64,000 nucleotides of DNA from Cephalotrichum gorgonifer (Eukaryota; Ascomycota; Sordariomycetes; Microascales; Microascaceae), in contig ONZQ02000008.1 in the NCBI GenBank assembly GCA_900312665.1, positions 1,615,713 through 1,679,712 on the forward strand. The letters run 5' to 3'. The notes beneath the pieces were generated by a model that saw nothing but the letters and a program-made list of their open reading frames with translations, searched no databases and was not told where the DNA came from. Numbering within the stretch: the first letter of the stretch is position 1; the number at the start of each line of letters is the position of its first letter. This document shows positions 32,201 through 44,457 of the stretch, piece by piece. Made by a program: the position numbers and the translations under genes.

Positions 32201-34493
32201 TCATGGTACATACATTGGTATAGGTGGAAACGGCATCTGGCTAGGGCCCTCGGGGCTATCCTGGGTGCTGGTGCTGATTCCTAGGAATGCAAGGTAGTCA
32301 TCCGCCGACGGCTCGAACCACATGAATGACGCGTCATCCGGGGCGGCGGGCGGTATGCCACAGACCATACTCCCATCGGCATCGCTCCCTGATGGTGTCC
32401 CATTGGGCCGCGACTCTTCCAATGGTGCCATTTGAATCTTGCCGCTTATCTTTCGCATGTCGTCCAAAGAGCACCACGGCTTCGTGGTGGATGCGGCACG
32501 GCGATGCGACGACGCCATCAGTAGATCAAGCGCCGTATGGAAATGATAGCGGCACTGAGGCCCATAAACGGCTGGGTCATACGCCGCCGCAAGGAACATG
32601 CAAGATGTCGAGCCCATGAGGTACCTGTCGGTGAGGGGGCCCCATAGTCGATTGATTCCTTCGCTTCCTGCAGAAGCCACCGTTTTCCTATACCAGTCTA
32701 CGAGGGACTTGGCCATCGAGATGAGGATTTGTGCCGACTGTGGGTTTCCCGCCCAAGCGCTGGACGAGCTCAGACACCGAAAGTGCGTAAGCATCCTCAT
32801 AAACGTCAGGCGCATTCCTATGATGCACGATATGACGGCCTGGAGAGCGGGTGGGGGCTGCATGCCGGAATGGGCGGGGAAGAGTTCGATCTGGGTGATC
32901 TGCTCTTCCATACTCTGGACGCGAAAGTCTAGGTATTGTAGTCGCTCATCACCCTCCCGATTTCGCGAGCTACGTCTGATCGGTACCGAGTTGATGAGCT
33001 CAAAGATCTCGGCGAGGATGCTGTTGGCCCTGAGCATGACCGAAAGGTATGGTAGTTGGCCATCCTGTGGAGTCAGTGAGCACTTTGGCGTCAAAGGTTG
33101 GGAGGATAGATGCATGCTACTTACAAGGTCTAGAGTATCCTCGTCCACGTTCTGATCAGGTAAACTGCAGGGGAGATTGGTCATGAAACTGCATCTCTTA
33201 TCTACATCGCTGACGCAAGCGAACAAGTTCTTGAGGAACCTGATTTGAGAGGGACTATCGTCGCAATCCCGATAGAACCTAGCCCTATGCATTCCAAGTT
33301 CGAAGGCTGTCCGGGTGGCAAAGCCTATCATGCGCCATCCCTTGATTTCCTGGTCTCGAAGGGAGAAGTAAATTGCCTACGGATGATAGTAGTGAGTGGC
33401 TGATGGCGAATAAAAAAAAAACGAGAATGCTGGCACAACTTACCAGCAGTGTACCCATGACAACATCTTCGACTTGTGCCTGGTCTCGCTCAAAAACGGA
33501 GTTCATATTCCAGATAAGGTTCGCTTCCAGGTCTGAGCCAATGGAGCTATGCACACCGTCCTTTACCACCATTCCTATGGCCAAAACCGCTTTGCATATC
33601 TCGATATCGATCAAGTCCACTCCCTCATCTGAGCCCTGCGCTTGTTGCGAGGGCGGTGACCGCTCGAAGATGGCGTCCAGAGTCATTTTGGCGGCCTCCA
33701 TGTAGACACATGGGAATACAGGGTAAACAAGGTCCCTGAAGGATGCGAAGTACTTCGCAGCAGACTCGGCCCCCAAGTCACGCACCGGTCGAGCCGTATC
33801 AAGCGCCGTTGTCGCGGCCTCGTCGGCTTCGATTGCCTCGTCGACTGGTGACTCGTCCGCATCGCTGTGGGTAGTGGCAGTGGGGTCTAGGACCCCCGTC
33901 TCCTCCAGAACCGACTTCGCCATGTCCAGCGAGTGCACAAAACTGGTGAGATATGTCTTTGTCGTGACGTTGACACTCACTTGCGAGTCTCTTCGCCGTT
34001 TTAGGGACGGTCCGGGCTGCATTGGGCTGGTGAAGCGACCGGCAGAGGTTTGGATGGCGTCACAGATTCCTCTCATGCTTGAGAGGAGCTGCTCGAGCTC
34101 GGGGGGAGCTCCTCCCTGGTGTACACTGCGAGAGGCGCCATAGGAAACTTGCCTCACCCGTAGATCCGTCCTACGAATGGTGCGACTGGGGGAAAATAAC
34201 ACACGAGTAAGAAGAGGGAAAGACAGAGAGAAGCCTGGGCCCGAACTTACCTTGTGTCTGACTGCGGCATGTAGTCCTGATATTGGCATTTGGCGCCGAG
34301 CTCTGTACAGCGGCTGCATGGGAGGCTGCCGCTGCATTTGACTTTCCTCGTCTTGCAGGATTCGCTGCGCCACGGCATTCAGCTCCTGGCCAACGGAAAC
34401 GTAAAATGGCAGGCCAACTTACCACGCGATGCGTGTATAGCGTTCCCGCTTTCTCGGCCGTCGTGCATCCTTACTTTCGTTGTCTTGTTGCAT
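32201..34493 (-). CDS. Zn2Cys6 transcription factor (regulator 1)
   Basis: Five exons: 34493..34423, 34364..34251, 34185..33444, 33376..33125, 33064..32201, giving 680 aa. The zinc cluster is built across intron 1, which splits the codon of its first cysteine: ligands Cys24, 27, 34, 40, 43 and 50 (CX2CX6CX5CX2CX6C), with the core CESCKTRKVKC. It is preceded by a basic RRPRKRERYTR stretch. The middle homology region contains KGWRMIGFATRTAFELGMHR, the mark of the fungal_trans domain. The fourth intron (60 nt, 33124..33065) is in frame and lacks a stop. It lies between a P450 and a CocE-type hydrolase inside the run of genes carrying PDRE-like promoter sites, so it is a good candidate pathway regulator. 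Its own 1.2-kb upstream spacer holds such sites only near the divergent hydrolase gene. Confidence 0.9.
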
Positions 34494-35668
34494 GATGGCG
34501 GCTGAAATGAAATTCTGGTCTATAGTGAATGTGCGTGGGGAATGCAAGCTTCGTGATGAGGGAGGGAGGTATTAGCTCTTTTCGAAAAAGGGGTTGGGTT
34601 GAGGTTTCTTTGGGGCGGGGTACGGCACTTTGCCACACGGCTTCCCGCAGCCGCAGCCGGGCTCGCCTGTGATTGGTTCCGTAAATGCGGGGAAATGCGG
34701 GGATGGAGACTATTGCATGTCTCCATATTATTGTCGAGAATGGAACACTGCACCAAAGGTAAGAAAAGTACCAATCTCTCTTTCTGATACTCGTAGGGCC
34801 CTCTATTAACCCAATCTAGCATGTATTATGTTGTACTAGAATCAGGTATATGTAACAACAGATTCGAAGCTCTAATGTTGGTCCTCTTGGATTTTCTCCG
34901 TACCAATTCTGAGATGGACAGGTCGCCACAAGGTTAACATTAGTGTGGTCCCGGATGCCCCGAGAACCCATCTGTTATTACTACTTCATCCAAGGCGGTT
35001 TCAGCGCATGTTGACAGGCGGTCACCTGCCAAGCTGGCTCTGGGGCACAAGTGACGCCACAAGTACTCCACATGGGCAGGGGGTAGAGGAGAGCCGGAGA
35101 AGAGGCATTCTGCATGCCGTTCCTGCCTCTGTCATATACACACACCACATATCACCTGTCGTCCCACAGAATCCTTCTGGGCTAGCTTTCCTTGGCAGTT
35201 GCTGGGTGGAGGATTCCCCACAACTCCACGCAACTCCACACCTACTTTGGCTCTAGCGCGCAGCCTGCAATCACCATGCGGCGGAATTGGCCGCGGAAAG
35301 CCTACCAACGCCTGAAGGGTGTCAAAGGTTGGGCCGGAAACAATTCCACAGCCGTCGCTGCTCGACATTTCGCGGCGGAACTCAGCATTCGCCGGGAAAT
35401 TATGAGCTGCCACAGCGCCCACCAGCGGTCTGTAAGGTACTCTCCCAAACAGCCTATCTTCCGCGGGAGATTCCACATCCGACATCGCCGAACAGTCGTC
35501 GTCGTCAGATACGCGAACTCGGGTGCGCAAACGCATCAATTTTATACCTCGGTGAACTAATCCATACGAAATACTTAAGATGCCTTGATGGCTAATGTTA
35601 AGGATCTTGGAAACGTTGAATGCCACAAACGAGTCTATCCAAAGTAATCAACAACAAACTTCGACACC
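34494..35668. promoter_or_regulatory. divergent promoter, regulator 1 / CocE hydrolase, with PDRE-like sites
   Basis: CCGCGGAA lies at 35291-35298 and TTCCGCGGGA at 35459-35468, about 370 and 200 bp upstream of the hydrolase start. Related imperfect CGGCGGAA sequences occur at about 35279 and 35372. Minus- and plus-strand open frames of 100-160 codons overlap here but show no family features. Confidence 0.45.
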
Positions 35669-37884
35669 ATGGCACCTCTAGAGATCGGTGGATTGGCTAT
35701 CCCGTGGACGCCGACCTTGCGTCCAGAGGACACCACAAATATGGCCCCTTACAACAAGCAAGAGAATCGGACCGATATCTTACCTAAAGGGTGGAAGAAG
35801 TCGGACGGAAAGCGCGCATTGCCTTGTGACCTTGTATGGGAGCAGAATGTCGAGGTTCCGCTCAGGGACGGCGTCAAGGTACGGTGCCCGTTGTTTACCC
35901 CCAACGTTGGTATTGCAGCTGTGTCGAACATGTAACCAACACTGCTCTACCATGGCAGATCTTTTGCGACGTCCTTAGACCTGTGACGGACGAAAAGGTC
36001 CCGGCCATCATCGCATTCAGTCCTTACGGAAAAGCAGGACATGGTTTGTCTACCCATGGTGACCTAGCGGGGGAAGGTGGCTCGAGACTAAAGCGTTCAT
36101 CAAGGATTCCAAATATACGATAATTGCCCTTTCAGGCTTGGCATTAGGGAGGATGCCACATCTGGCTTGGAAAAATTCGAATCGTAAGTGCTCAGCGTTC
36201 TCTGCCATGAGCTGGTTTACGGCATATCTTAATTCTGAACTTTCTGTTTAACATTGGTGGATGTAGGATCGATCCTGCGGAGTGGGCTCCTCGAGGCTAC
36301 GCGGTTGTCAACGTAGACATCCGTGGCAGCTGGGAGTCCGGCGGCGACCTCTACATTGAAGCAACCCAGATGGGTAAGTGGATATTACGTATTTCATGAA
36401 CAGAGTCGAGAATAACTACTGATGGTGTTGACTACCAGGTGTGGATGCGGCCGATGTGATCGAGTGGATAGCGAAGCGAGACTGGTGCCTAGGCACAGTA
36501 AGCATGGCCGGAAACTCGTGGCTAGCAACGACGCAATGGATCGCGGCTATCCAACAACCGCCATCCCTCAAGTGCATCGCTCCCTGGGAAGGGTTCACTG
36601 ACATGTACCGGGATGTGGCTTGCCGAGGAGGAATTCCGAAGGAAGACTTCCTTGGTTTCATCTTTAACCAGACCATCCGGGGTAGGAATCGTCGCGAGGA
36701 TGTTGCCAAGGCAGCACGCGATTGGCCTCTCATGAATGCCTACTGGCAGGATAAAGTTCATGATGCTAGTGCTATCAAAATCCCGGTTTATGCCCTTGCC
36801 AGCTATTCGTCTGCCATTCATCCCGCCGGTACTATCCGGGCATTCAACGCCGCTGGCTCGAAAGACAAGTGGCTTCGGGTGCATCCGACTCAGGAGTGGT
36901 TTGATCTATACACGAAAGAATCTACAGATGAACTTCAGAAATTCTTTGATCGCTATTTGAAGAACATCGACAATGGCTGGGAGAAGACCCCGAAGGTCCG
37001 CGTATCGGTACTGACCTACGGAGACCGTTATGCGGCCGTAAGAATATCCTATACACAGAACTTGCAGGCTCTCCTTTTTCTAAGAGGCTAACTCCTTTCT
37101 AGCAACCTATTGTCAATATTCCATTTACAGAGTACCCTCCTCAGCAGACTGTATACCAGAAGTTGCTCTTGTCAGCAAACAAGACGTTGGTAACGCCCGC
37201 CACGGGTGCTATTACGGATGGGACCGTATCCTACCAAGCGGATGATCTGCGGGCGTCCCCAGCTGATTTCGTTCACGTCTTTGCTGAAACAACGACTTTG
37301 CTCGGTTACAGCAAGGCTAAGTTGTGGGTGTCCTGTAACGAGGCAGACGATATGGACATTTACTTGTCCATGCGAAAGCAGGACGTGAATGGCAAGCTTC
37401 TGGAGCATATCAACATCCCTTGGGAGGCCTTGCCGGAGGGTATTAACACCCAGGAGGACGTTCCCAACTCGAACACCATCAAGGTAAGCAAGAATACGAC
37501 GTCAAATTTCCTCAAGTATCACTCGACTAATTTCTCTTTTTACCAATCTCGTAGCACCTCGGCATGCCAGGCGTCCTACGAGCCTCTCATCGCGAAACAG
37601 ACCCCGAGCGTTCCACCGATATAATTCCGTTCCACCCCCATACCAGAGAAGACCGCATTCCTCCTGGGACTATAGTTCCGATAGAGATCGGCATCTGGCC
37701 AATGGGTGTCCGTTTTGAGAAGGGCGAGGCACTTGTTTTGCGAGTTCAGGGCTTCCTCGACCAATGCGTTGAGTTCCCCAAGCTCATCAATGGGGCGCCG
37801 AAAAACCGCAACAAGGGCAAGCACATTATCCACATATGTGCCAAACACGACTCGCATCTCATTGTACCGACGGTATCGGTGTAA
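35669..37884 (+). CDS. CocE/NonD family serine hydrolase (X-Pro dipeptidyl-peptidase-like)
   Basis: Seven exons: 35669..35878, 35959..36043, 36105..36183, 36267..36373, 36439..37037, 37103..37483, 37555..37884, giving 596 aa. Phase is kept through all six introns, and the joins rebuild family blocks: AFSPYGKAGHG-FQIYDNCPF, EDATSGLEKFES-IDPAEWAPRGYAVV, and NVDIRGSWESGGD. The nucleophile elbow is SMAGNSWLATTQW with Ser187. The C-terminal half is the jelly-roll XPD domain (FAETTTLLGYSKAKLWVS). The family includes cocaine esterase and acyl or peptide hydrolases; fungal members are mostly unassigned. There is no signal peptide, so it acts inside the cell. Two PDRE-like sites stand in its promoter. 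It could hydrolyse an ester or amide in the pathway, but this is inferred. Confidence 0.88.
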
Positions 37885-38556
37885 ATTCATGGGGAGAGTA
37901 TAGTACAGTACTAGGGAGAGCTTCTATTTCGGCATTGAATCATAAGACCTCATACTTTCATACTCATAGCAATGCCTTATATGTTAGAATTATATGTGTT
38001 GGGAAGGCGAACTTGCCCCAGAGTCCAGCTATCTCGCCAGTCTGCTGAGTGGTCGGGCAGTATACCAGCACACTTTTACGCTATGGGACAGGCCAGCTAT
38101 GGAATTCGAACGGCTTGACATGCGATCAACACCGATTTTGTGCTCCAAAATCTTCAACCCTGAGATATTATATACGAAGCCATAACATAAATCTGCCTAG
38201 GCATGACAATGAACTATTAACGGATCTGCTAGTCGACCTGAAAGATTCTATTCTAAGACGAAGCATAGGCCGCCTGCGCCGTCTGGCTCGAGTATACCTG
38301 TCCCGGATATGGGCGGCAATCCTTGGGTTTATAGGATTTTCTAGGGGCCGCGAGTCAAAACCCCAATCCTATAAGGTCCTCAAGAGATGAATGATGTTAC
38401 TTGTTCACGTTGAGATTATTATTGTTATTATTCTTTTGCATTTTCTTAAACTTCTATCACGCTTCTTATCAGGTGCAGTAATTTGCTACATGTCATGTAA
38501 TTCGTCTAGGAAAACCAGTTGAACGAAGACAGCTGCGAGCGCGATGTGATAGAATA
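37885..38556. other. convergent intergenic region
   Basis: The 3' regions of the CocE hydrolase (+) and the FAD monooxygenase (-). Short frames only; nothing recognised. Confidence 0.35.
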
Positions 38557-41150
38557 TTATACTCTCAAGATCCCCGAAAAGAATCGTTCCATCTCCTTCG
38601 AGTCTTCCAGGTCCCCGATCCAACTCACATATTGGTCCGGGCGCACGATAACCACGCAACCCATGCGTCCATCGATGCCGTAATTCTCGTACGCCCGTCC
38701 GTCCCCTTCGTGGTACGACACGTCGTCAACAAACACCTTGTTATAGTCCCAGCCATACTCATCAGAGAAGGGGTGGAAGATTTCGGGAAGCGAGAGTAAT
38801 TCTACCGCGGCTCGTGGCGCGGAGTGGATAGTGAGTATCTCAATCAGGGACTCCAGGAGACTCTCTTTTCCAAGCCTGGATTTGGAAGCAAAAGATAGAG
38901 GGGAGCTTAGAGCCTCACCCAGTGCCTTGTAGCGCTTGAGCTGGGCAGGGTCTTGTAAGTCTCCGGCAAAGACTAATATCCTCCAAGCACCGTTACTAGG
39001 CAAGAGTTCCTGGAGATGCCACGGCCTTGCATCCGCCTGGTTGAGAACCTTGTGACTGGGTATCCGCTGCCCGATGGGTATTTTTGTTGCGAGATGCTGC
39101 TTAGCTACTACCTCTTCAGCGTGATGGAATGTTGTCGCTGCGATCTCAGCTTCGTCCTGTACGTCAGAACCGTTGCGAGATGAAGACTGTGGCTTCGAAA
39201 CAATGATACTCGAAGCATAGTCCACGGCGCACCCGCTGGAAAAGAGATTGCCCTTTTCAAAGACTGCCTTAAAAGTCTCGAGATTAATTCCTTCTTCATC
39301 CATGATGTCCTTCGCTGGTCGTCCGGAGAAAAGACGAGCGAACCGGTGATCGAACTCGATTAGCTCCTTGGCTATTTGGCGACGCTCCGTGACGTAGGTT
39401 TTTAGCAGTGAACGGTCTGCCCAGCCTCTGACCGCGTAGGCGATCTTCCATCCGAGATTGTACGCTGAGTTCCTCAGTTAGAATATTCTAGCATTTCCCT
39501 AACAACCAAAAGCATATCTCCGTTAGATGAATAGTGTATGTACTCACTGTCGTGCATGCTGATGTTCATGCCTTGGCCAGCCTTCGGGCTATGCGTATGC
39601 ACAGCATCTCCAGCTAGGAAGACCCGTTCGTGGGCCGAGAACTTCGAACCTACCCGTTGTCCTATACGGTAGGCAGTCCACCAATGGCAATGCTTGTAGC
39701 TAAAATTGTAAGGTGCCAGTATTTTCTTCGCTGCTGCAAACAGATTGTCCTGGGTTATCTTGGACCGATCGACCTGCGTCGGAGTCAGTGAGGCAACGCA
39801 CTTGTCGACATTTGCGTGCTACATACACAAGCTTGCCCGCCTTCCTTCATCTCTGTGAGTTGAATGTACATCCTCACATACTTGTTTTCTCGAGGGATAA
39901 TCATCATACTGCCCGACGCGGATTGAATCGCGCAGCGGAATCTGATATCCGCTGGTCTTGTGTCAGTATTGTCTTCTCTCAGTGGACACGTCATACACTC
40001 ACGGAAGTCGGTGATTGGTATAGTATCAAGGACACCCCTGCTGGGTGATTAGCTTCTCGCGCAAGATAACTGTGGGCAGCAGAGGAAGAATGGAGAATAC
40101 TAACCAGATACAGTCGGTGTTTTCGCCTTCCATCACACTCCCAATTTGACGGCGCGTCCATGAGTGGGCTCCATCGCAGCCGACTACAAATTTTGCACGG
40201 ACAAGTTCCGTATGGGAATGCGAGCTTTCTCTAGCGGCTTTGAGCATAGAATCTACTGTGTCGGCTGTGAGATTGCTCCTAAATAGGCCGTTGGGGGTAG
40301 AAGCCCCATTAGAGTCACCCGCCTTGTTCAAGTCGGGACTTTGAGGGGGGAGATGCCGGAGCGTAACTGAGACAGGGTATTCATCCTGTGCATCAACCAG
40401 TTTCATATCAATATCGAGGCTCTCTGGCATGATGCCACGCTCGATTTTGATGCTGCTGTGCTTCTTTATGTATCCGAGCAAGTAATCCTCGATCCGCGCT
40501 TCGGAATGAGAGTAAGCTTAGGGAGTTAAATAGGAATCGATCAGACCCCCTTGCTTACCTTGATGCAATGTGGCCTGTTGAAATCGGCTTAGTCCAGGCT
40601 TAGTGTCGACGATCGTATCTGACCTATAGAGCCTATTGTCTTTGTCTGGATTCTAGATAATGTTAGAAACACCGTTGCACGGCGGCGGTAATGTCATTAC
40701 CTTACCCAGAACCGAATCTCCAACATGTGGTTCGCCTCGCGCCATAAATCCTGGCCAATACCTAGTGAGTCCATGATCTGGAGACTGTTAGCTTCCAATT
40801 CGAGTTCATCCAGGAGAATAGGAACCTACTTCAAAGGTCCTGCTCTGCAGTCCGTCCGCTTGTCTGTATCGAATAAGCCCACAGATCTCAAGTCCTGCTG
40901 CACAAGGACGACTTACCCGCTGTTGATGGCGGAGAAGCGCTTGTCCACAATGCGAGTCGTGATGCCCAACCGGGCCAACCACGTACAGAGCATGAGACTA
41001 GCATTCATTAGCTGTTGAATCAACATGCCCCTATGATCTTTGCTTCTGCCGAGCGGGACAAAGGTAGTCGTGGCCAAGAGGGGAAACTTACCCGGAGGGC
41101 CCAGCCCCGATAACTAGCACATCAACCTTCGAGCTGTCTGTGGACGACAT
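38557..41150 (-). CDS. FAD-dependent aromatic monooxygenase (phenol 2-monooxygenase-like)
   Basis: Ten exons: 41150..41092, 40997..40917, 40863..40830, 40777..40706, 40652..40559, 40516..40105, 40037..40003, 39951..39827, 39773..39548, 39464..38557, giving 681 aa. Phase is kept at all nine introns. The FAD motif is VDVLVIGAGPSG (about residues 9-20). Substrate-side block GQADGLQSRTFEIMDSLGI follows, then the DG motif VVGCDGAHSWTRRQIG (Asp about 228), the block WGVLDTIPITDFPDIRF, and the GD motif FLAGDAVHTHSPKAGQGMN (about residue 360). The C-terminal 200 residues resemble the thioredoxin-like domain of phenol hydroxylases (ILVFAGDLQDPAQLKRY). The family hydroxylates phenols and related rings with NADPH and O2. 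Two PDRE-like sites lie 240-320 bp upstream. With the cleavage oxygenase and ThDP enzyme this suggests handling of an aromatic compound. Confidence 0.9.
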
Positions 41151-42842
41151 TGTGATTTGAGCTATGGTAGCGAGATAGAATGGGGGGGAAAGAGGTAACC
41201 TATGCAACCACGGATTGCAACCAGTGTCATACGAGGCTTTCTTAGGACATGTAGAGCTATATAGCGTACACCAGGGTTAGGCCTTGACGGTTTGAGCAGG
41301 GCTGCTGCGGATGACCCCAATAGCTCCAATTACCTACCGGAGAGATTGGGGTAGGAGACCTGCGATTGGCTTGCGGGATCTGCGAGCCCCGCGGAATGTT
41401 TCCGAACAGGGCCGGTCAGACTACACACTTGTCCGCCTCCCCACATTTCGGTTTTGAGCGTCTTCTCCGCGGGAAATCATGGATGCCGTATTTCCGATAT
41501 TGCCAGTCCTTCACTGGGGCTCCTTCAGACTTGGACGTCCCCGCATACAGAGAGCAGCGAGGTGGACAACTATGAAGTTTCCCCCCGTGATTGGGTACAG
41601 ATGCAGGCTAAAGCCTCCAGGACAATACACTATCAAGGTCAATCACCATCGGTCGACTTTTAATGGAGATCTGGGATAGAAAGTTTCTTAGGCGCGACTT
41701 GTCCAACAGCACAGAGGGTAATTGATGCTCCTACTCCACAGTGCTCTATTAAGATATCGGAGTATTGCGGCGAATGAAATCATTGTAGGGAGCAGGCAAC
41801 CCATCCGAAATCTTTGCCCCAATGCCCACTTTCTCTAAGCTTGTCTACTCTTCTTGCCTCTCGGCTCGGCGGTATCTGCGTCTGGTACCAGTACAAGGTC
41901 ATGCATTGAGAAATTCATACCCTCAATCGCCCCCGGATGCTCTCCGCTATCTCCTTGTTCACTATTCCTAGGCCCTACGGATCCATGAGATGTAAGAGAC
42001 GACTGTTCGGTGGTAATGGGTGGCAGAGCTTAGGTGTCGGCTGGTGTTTCGATGCTGTATTCTGCCTCATTCACTAATAGGATGATCTCAAAATGTCTTC
42101 GAGGACCCTACGTCGGCCTTTGCGACAAAGTGGGGCACAGAGTAGTAACGCCGGCTAGCCGCAGATATCCATCCCTTCTGACTAGGGCAAGTCTTCTAGG
42201 CCATTTTGGAATTTCTCGCATAATCTTAGGGTGTGCGTGTGATTTGGTAGCATTGGTTGCTTGGGTCACTCCTCGGAGCCGGACTAAGGTGGCTCACGGA
42301 AGTTCCGCGGACGTTCCGCGAGATTGGTCTTGGGATCGGCTGCCCCACTACCCCACCTCCGACAGATGGCAAATAGTATGGAGACCATCTCTCACCCGAT
42401 CTCCCTCATGACTCGGAGCATCAGACCCCCATAATTGGCCATAGGTGGAGAGAAATGGTAGACGCCACATCTGCGTCCAAAGGGGAGCACAAAGGAGTGG
42501 GCCATGACAGCTATGGGACTTGAGGCCGTGGAGATCGTCGGTTTCATCATCCTAGTCTTGTGGGTTCCGCTGTATATGTGCGGCAGGCAGATTAGTCGTC
42601 CGACTTTTAAATGACATGTGATGCAAATTGACCATTGAGATGTAGACAGGGAGATGGGCTAAGTAGACCAACAGTCGGTGAGCTCCACTCAAGTGTCATA
42701 AAGTCAAGCGGAGGCTTGTGTGCAAGCAGTATTCATTGTCAGAACAGATATATTCAGCCCCAGACCGTTCATTTTCTCGTTGGCCCAACCATAAATGGGC
42801 CATCTCTATGATGTCTATGGAAATGAAACGCATGCCCATGAA
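41151..42842. other. 1.7-kb intergenic region with PDRE-like sites
   Basis: This is the promoter of the FAD monooxygenase plus sequence up to the 3' end of the alpha/beta hydrolase. It holds CCGCGGAA at 41389-41396, TCCGCGGGAA at 41466-41475, and a close pair at 42303-42323 (TTCCGCGGAC then TTCCGCGAGA). No coding region is supported. A lost gene between the two enzymes would explain its length and the distant pair, but I see no recognisable remnant. Confidence 0.4.
41389..41475. promoter_or_regulatory. two PDRE-like sites upstream of the FAD monooxygenase
   Basis: CCGCGGAA (41389-41396) and TCCGCGGGAA (41466-41475), about 240 and 320 bp upstream of the ATG at 41150. Confidence 0.45.
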
Positions 42843-43913
42843 TCATTGGCCTATATGCTGCGCCAGGAAATCAATACCTCTCTGGATGGGCGCGAAAGCA
42901 GCATCGTCCCGGTTCAACCTGGCATCAAAGCCGTGAGCTGCCCCTTCAACAAGGTGGAGCTCAGTCGGTACCTTGTTCTTCTGTAGAGCCTCATGAGCCC
43001 ACCGTGTAAACTTTTCGTCGACAACGACATCTGCTGTCCCCTGAACGAAGACCGTTGGCGGGAAGTTGGGTTTTTCCAACAGCTTCGCTGCATCAACAAG
43101 ATCGTACTCATCCTCAGCGATGATTTTATCAAACTGAACACCCCCCCTAACCGATGTGACGAGATAGGCCCCACGAGGTGTGCTCAGGTCCGGCCCATTA
43201 GGGCCAAACGGTGGGGGGGCAGCCGTTGGCGGGGGAATCTGCTGAAAGACCTGTTCGATGAATTCCGCAGAGGGTGGAGCAGGTGCGCCTGCAGGGGGCG
43301 GGGTTTTGATTGCGGTATGATAGAAGGGATCGCGGAGATATTTGAAACCGAACAGATCCAGAACGGCTTTGGGGGGGTGAGGCCGGGACGCCTGTTTGTG
43401 CATGACGACCGTCAATGATCAGCTTCTCTATGTGTTTGGCACAACGTATACTCACCATCAACAACGCAAGGCCTCCACCACACGAGTGGCCAAGAGTGAC
43501 AATGTTCTTGCCATCTACTCGGACACCATGCCCTTTCTCCAGCAGGGCCGGAAGCTCATCCCGCGCCCAATCGTACGCGGCTACCGAATCGGCGACCGGG
43601 CCATCCAGGACGGAAATGGTCGGGCAGAGACGATAGTCCGAAGCCACAGCGACGAACCCAGCTTCGTTCAACGCCTCAATGTGCGCAGCCGAAAGCATTG
43701 CCCGGCTACCAACGACATAGCCGCCTCCATGAAAATACAGCGCTGCAAGTTTGGGTCAGTGTGGGGTATTAAAGAGCGGTTTCATGATTCCTGAAAGATC
43801 TCACCGATTCCCTTGACTGAGCTGATGTTTGCGGGCAAATGCACGGTAGCTGTCAGGTTCACAACCTGCGCCCGGTACGCGACAGTCTTGAAGACATAAT
43901 CGACACGTGCCAT
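42843..43913 (-). CDS. alpha/beta hydrolase fold-3 (HSL family) esterase
   Basis: Three exons: 43913..43805, 43742..43456, 43391..42843, giving 314 aa. The oxyanion motif is LYFHGGGYVVG (HGGG at 41-44). The nucleophile is Ser123 in VTLGHSCGGG. The acidic residue is probably in VQGTADVVVDEKF and the catalytic His in EGAAHGFDARL. All three parts of the triad are therefore present. The HSL branch hydrolyses short esters or lactones of many metabolites. A Pro-rich insert (TPPPAGAPAPPS to PPPTAAPPPFGPNGP) follows the strand with FGFKYLRDPFYH. It has no signal peptide. It is divergent from the ThDP-enzyme gene, and the spacer has a perfect TTCCGCGGAA. Confidence 0.88.
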
Positions 43914-44457
43914 GTCTGTTAATGGGCCCACTTGGTGTTTGGGTGAGGAGGAAAGACGGAGGAGGAAGGTGTATAGCAGTTTCTAGTGCAACGAGGTCAC
44001 AAACGATCAGTATGTTATCGAACCGGATGGGTTTCGTAAAATCCCGGCCTCACATTTTAACTTCATTGTGGTTTAGCTTTGAGAACGCAACGTCCTATTA
44101 AATTCTACCTCGATTATGTGGGCACTAGTCGCCGCGGAAAAGAGCGTTTCCGCGGAACTACCGCTCCCCGTAAGACCCGAGTATTGCGAGCTTGCGCATG
44201 GCAAATTTCAGCTAGTCGTAGTTATCGGGCCAATGAGGCCATTGGTCGTCTCTCGTAGTGTTCCATCACCAGTCTTATAGGCCGACTCAGCATCTTTTTC
44301 GGTCAAGGTTCCTTTGCAGAAGGCGGTCTCACCACATCACCGATTAACCTCAGAGACGTTTCCGTTCTTGAACACATCAGACTTCATTTGGGTTTCTAGA
44401 AATAATGTGAGAGAATTCGACCTTGTCAATGTGCAAGTTGTTAACCATGACAATAGG
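43914..44457. promoter_or_regulatory. bidirectional promoter with two PDRE-like sites
   Basis: CCGCGGAA at 44132-44139 and the perfect palindrome TTCCGCGGAA at 44148-44157, about 220-245 bp from the alpha/beta hydrolase start and about 300 bp from the ThDP-enzyme start. The missing start codon of the ThDP enzyme may lie in this spacer. Confidence 0.5.

Noticed and set aside
35132..35626. 164-codon minus-strand frame between regulator 1 and the CocE hydrolase
   Set aside because: It covers the promoter with PDRE-like sites and overlaps plus-strand frames of similar quality; no family signal.
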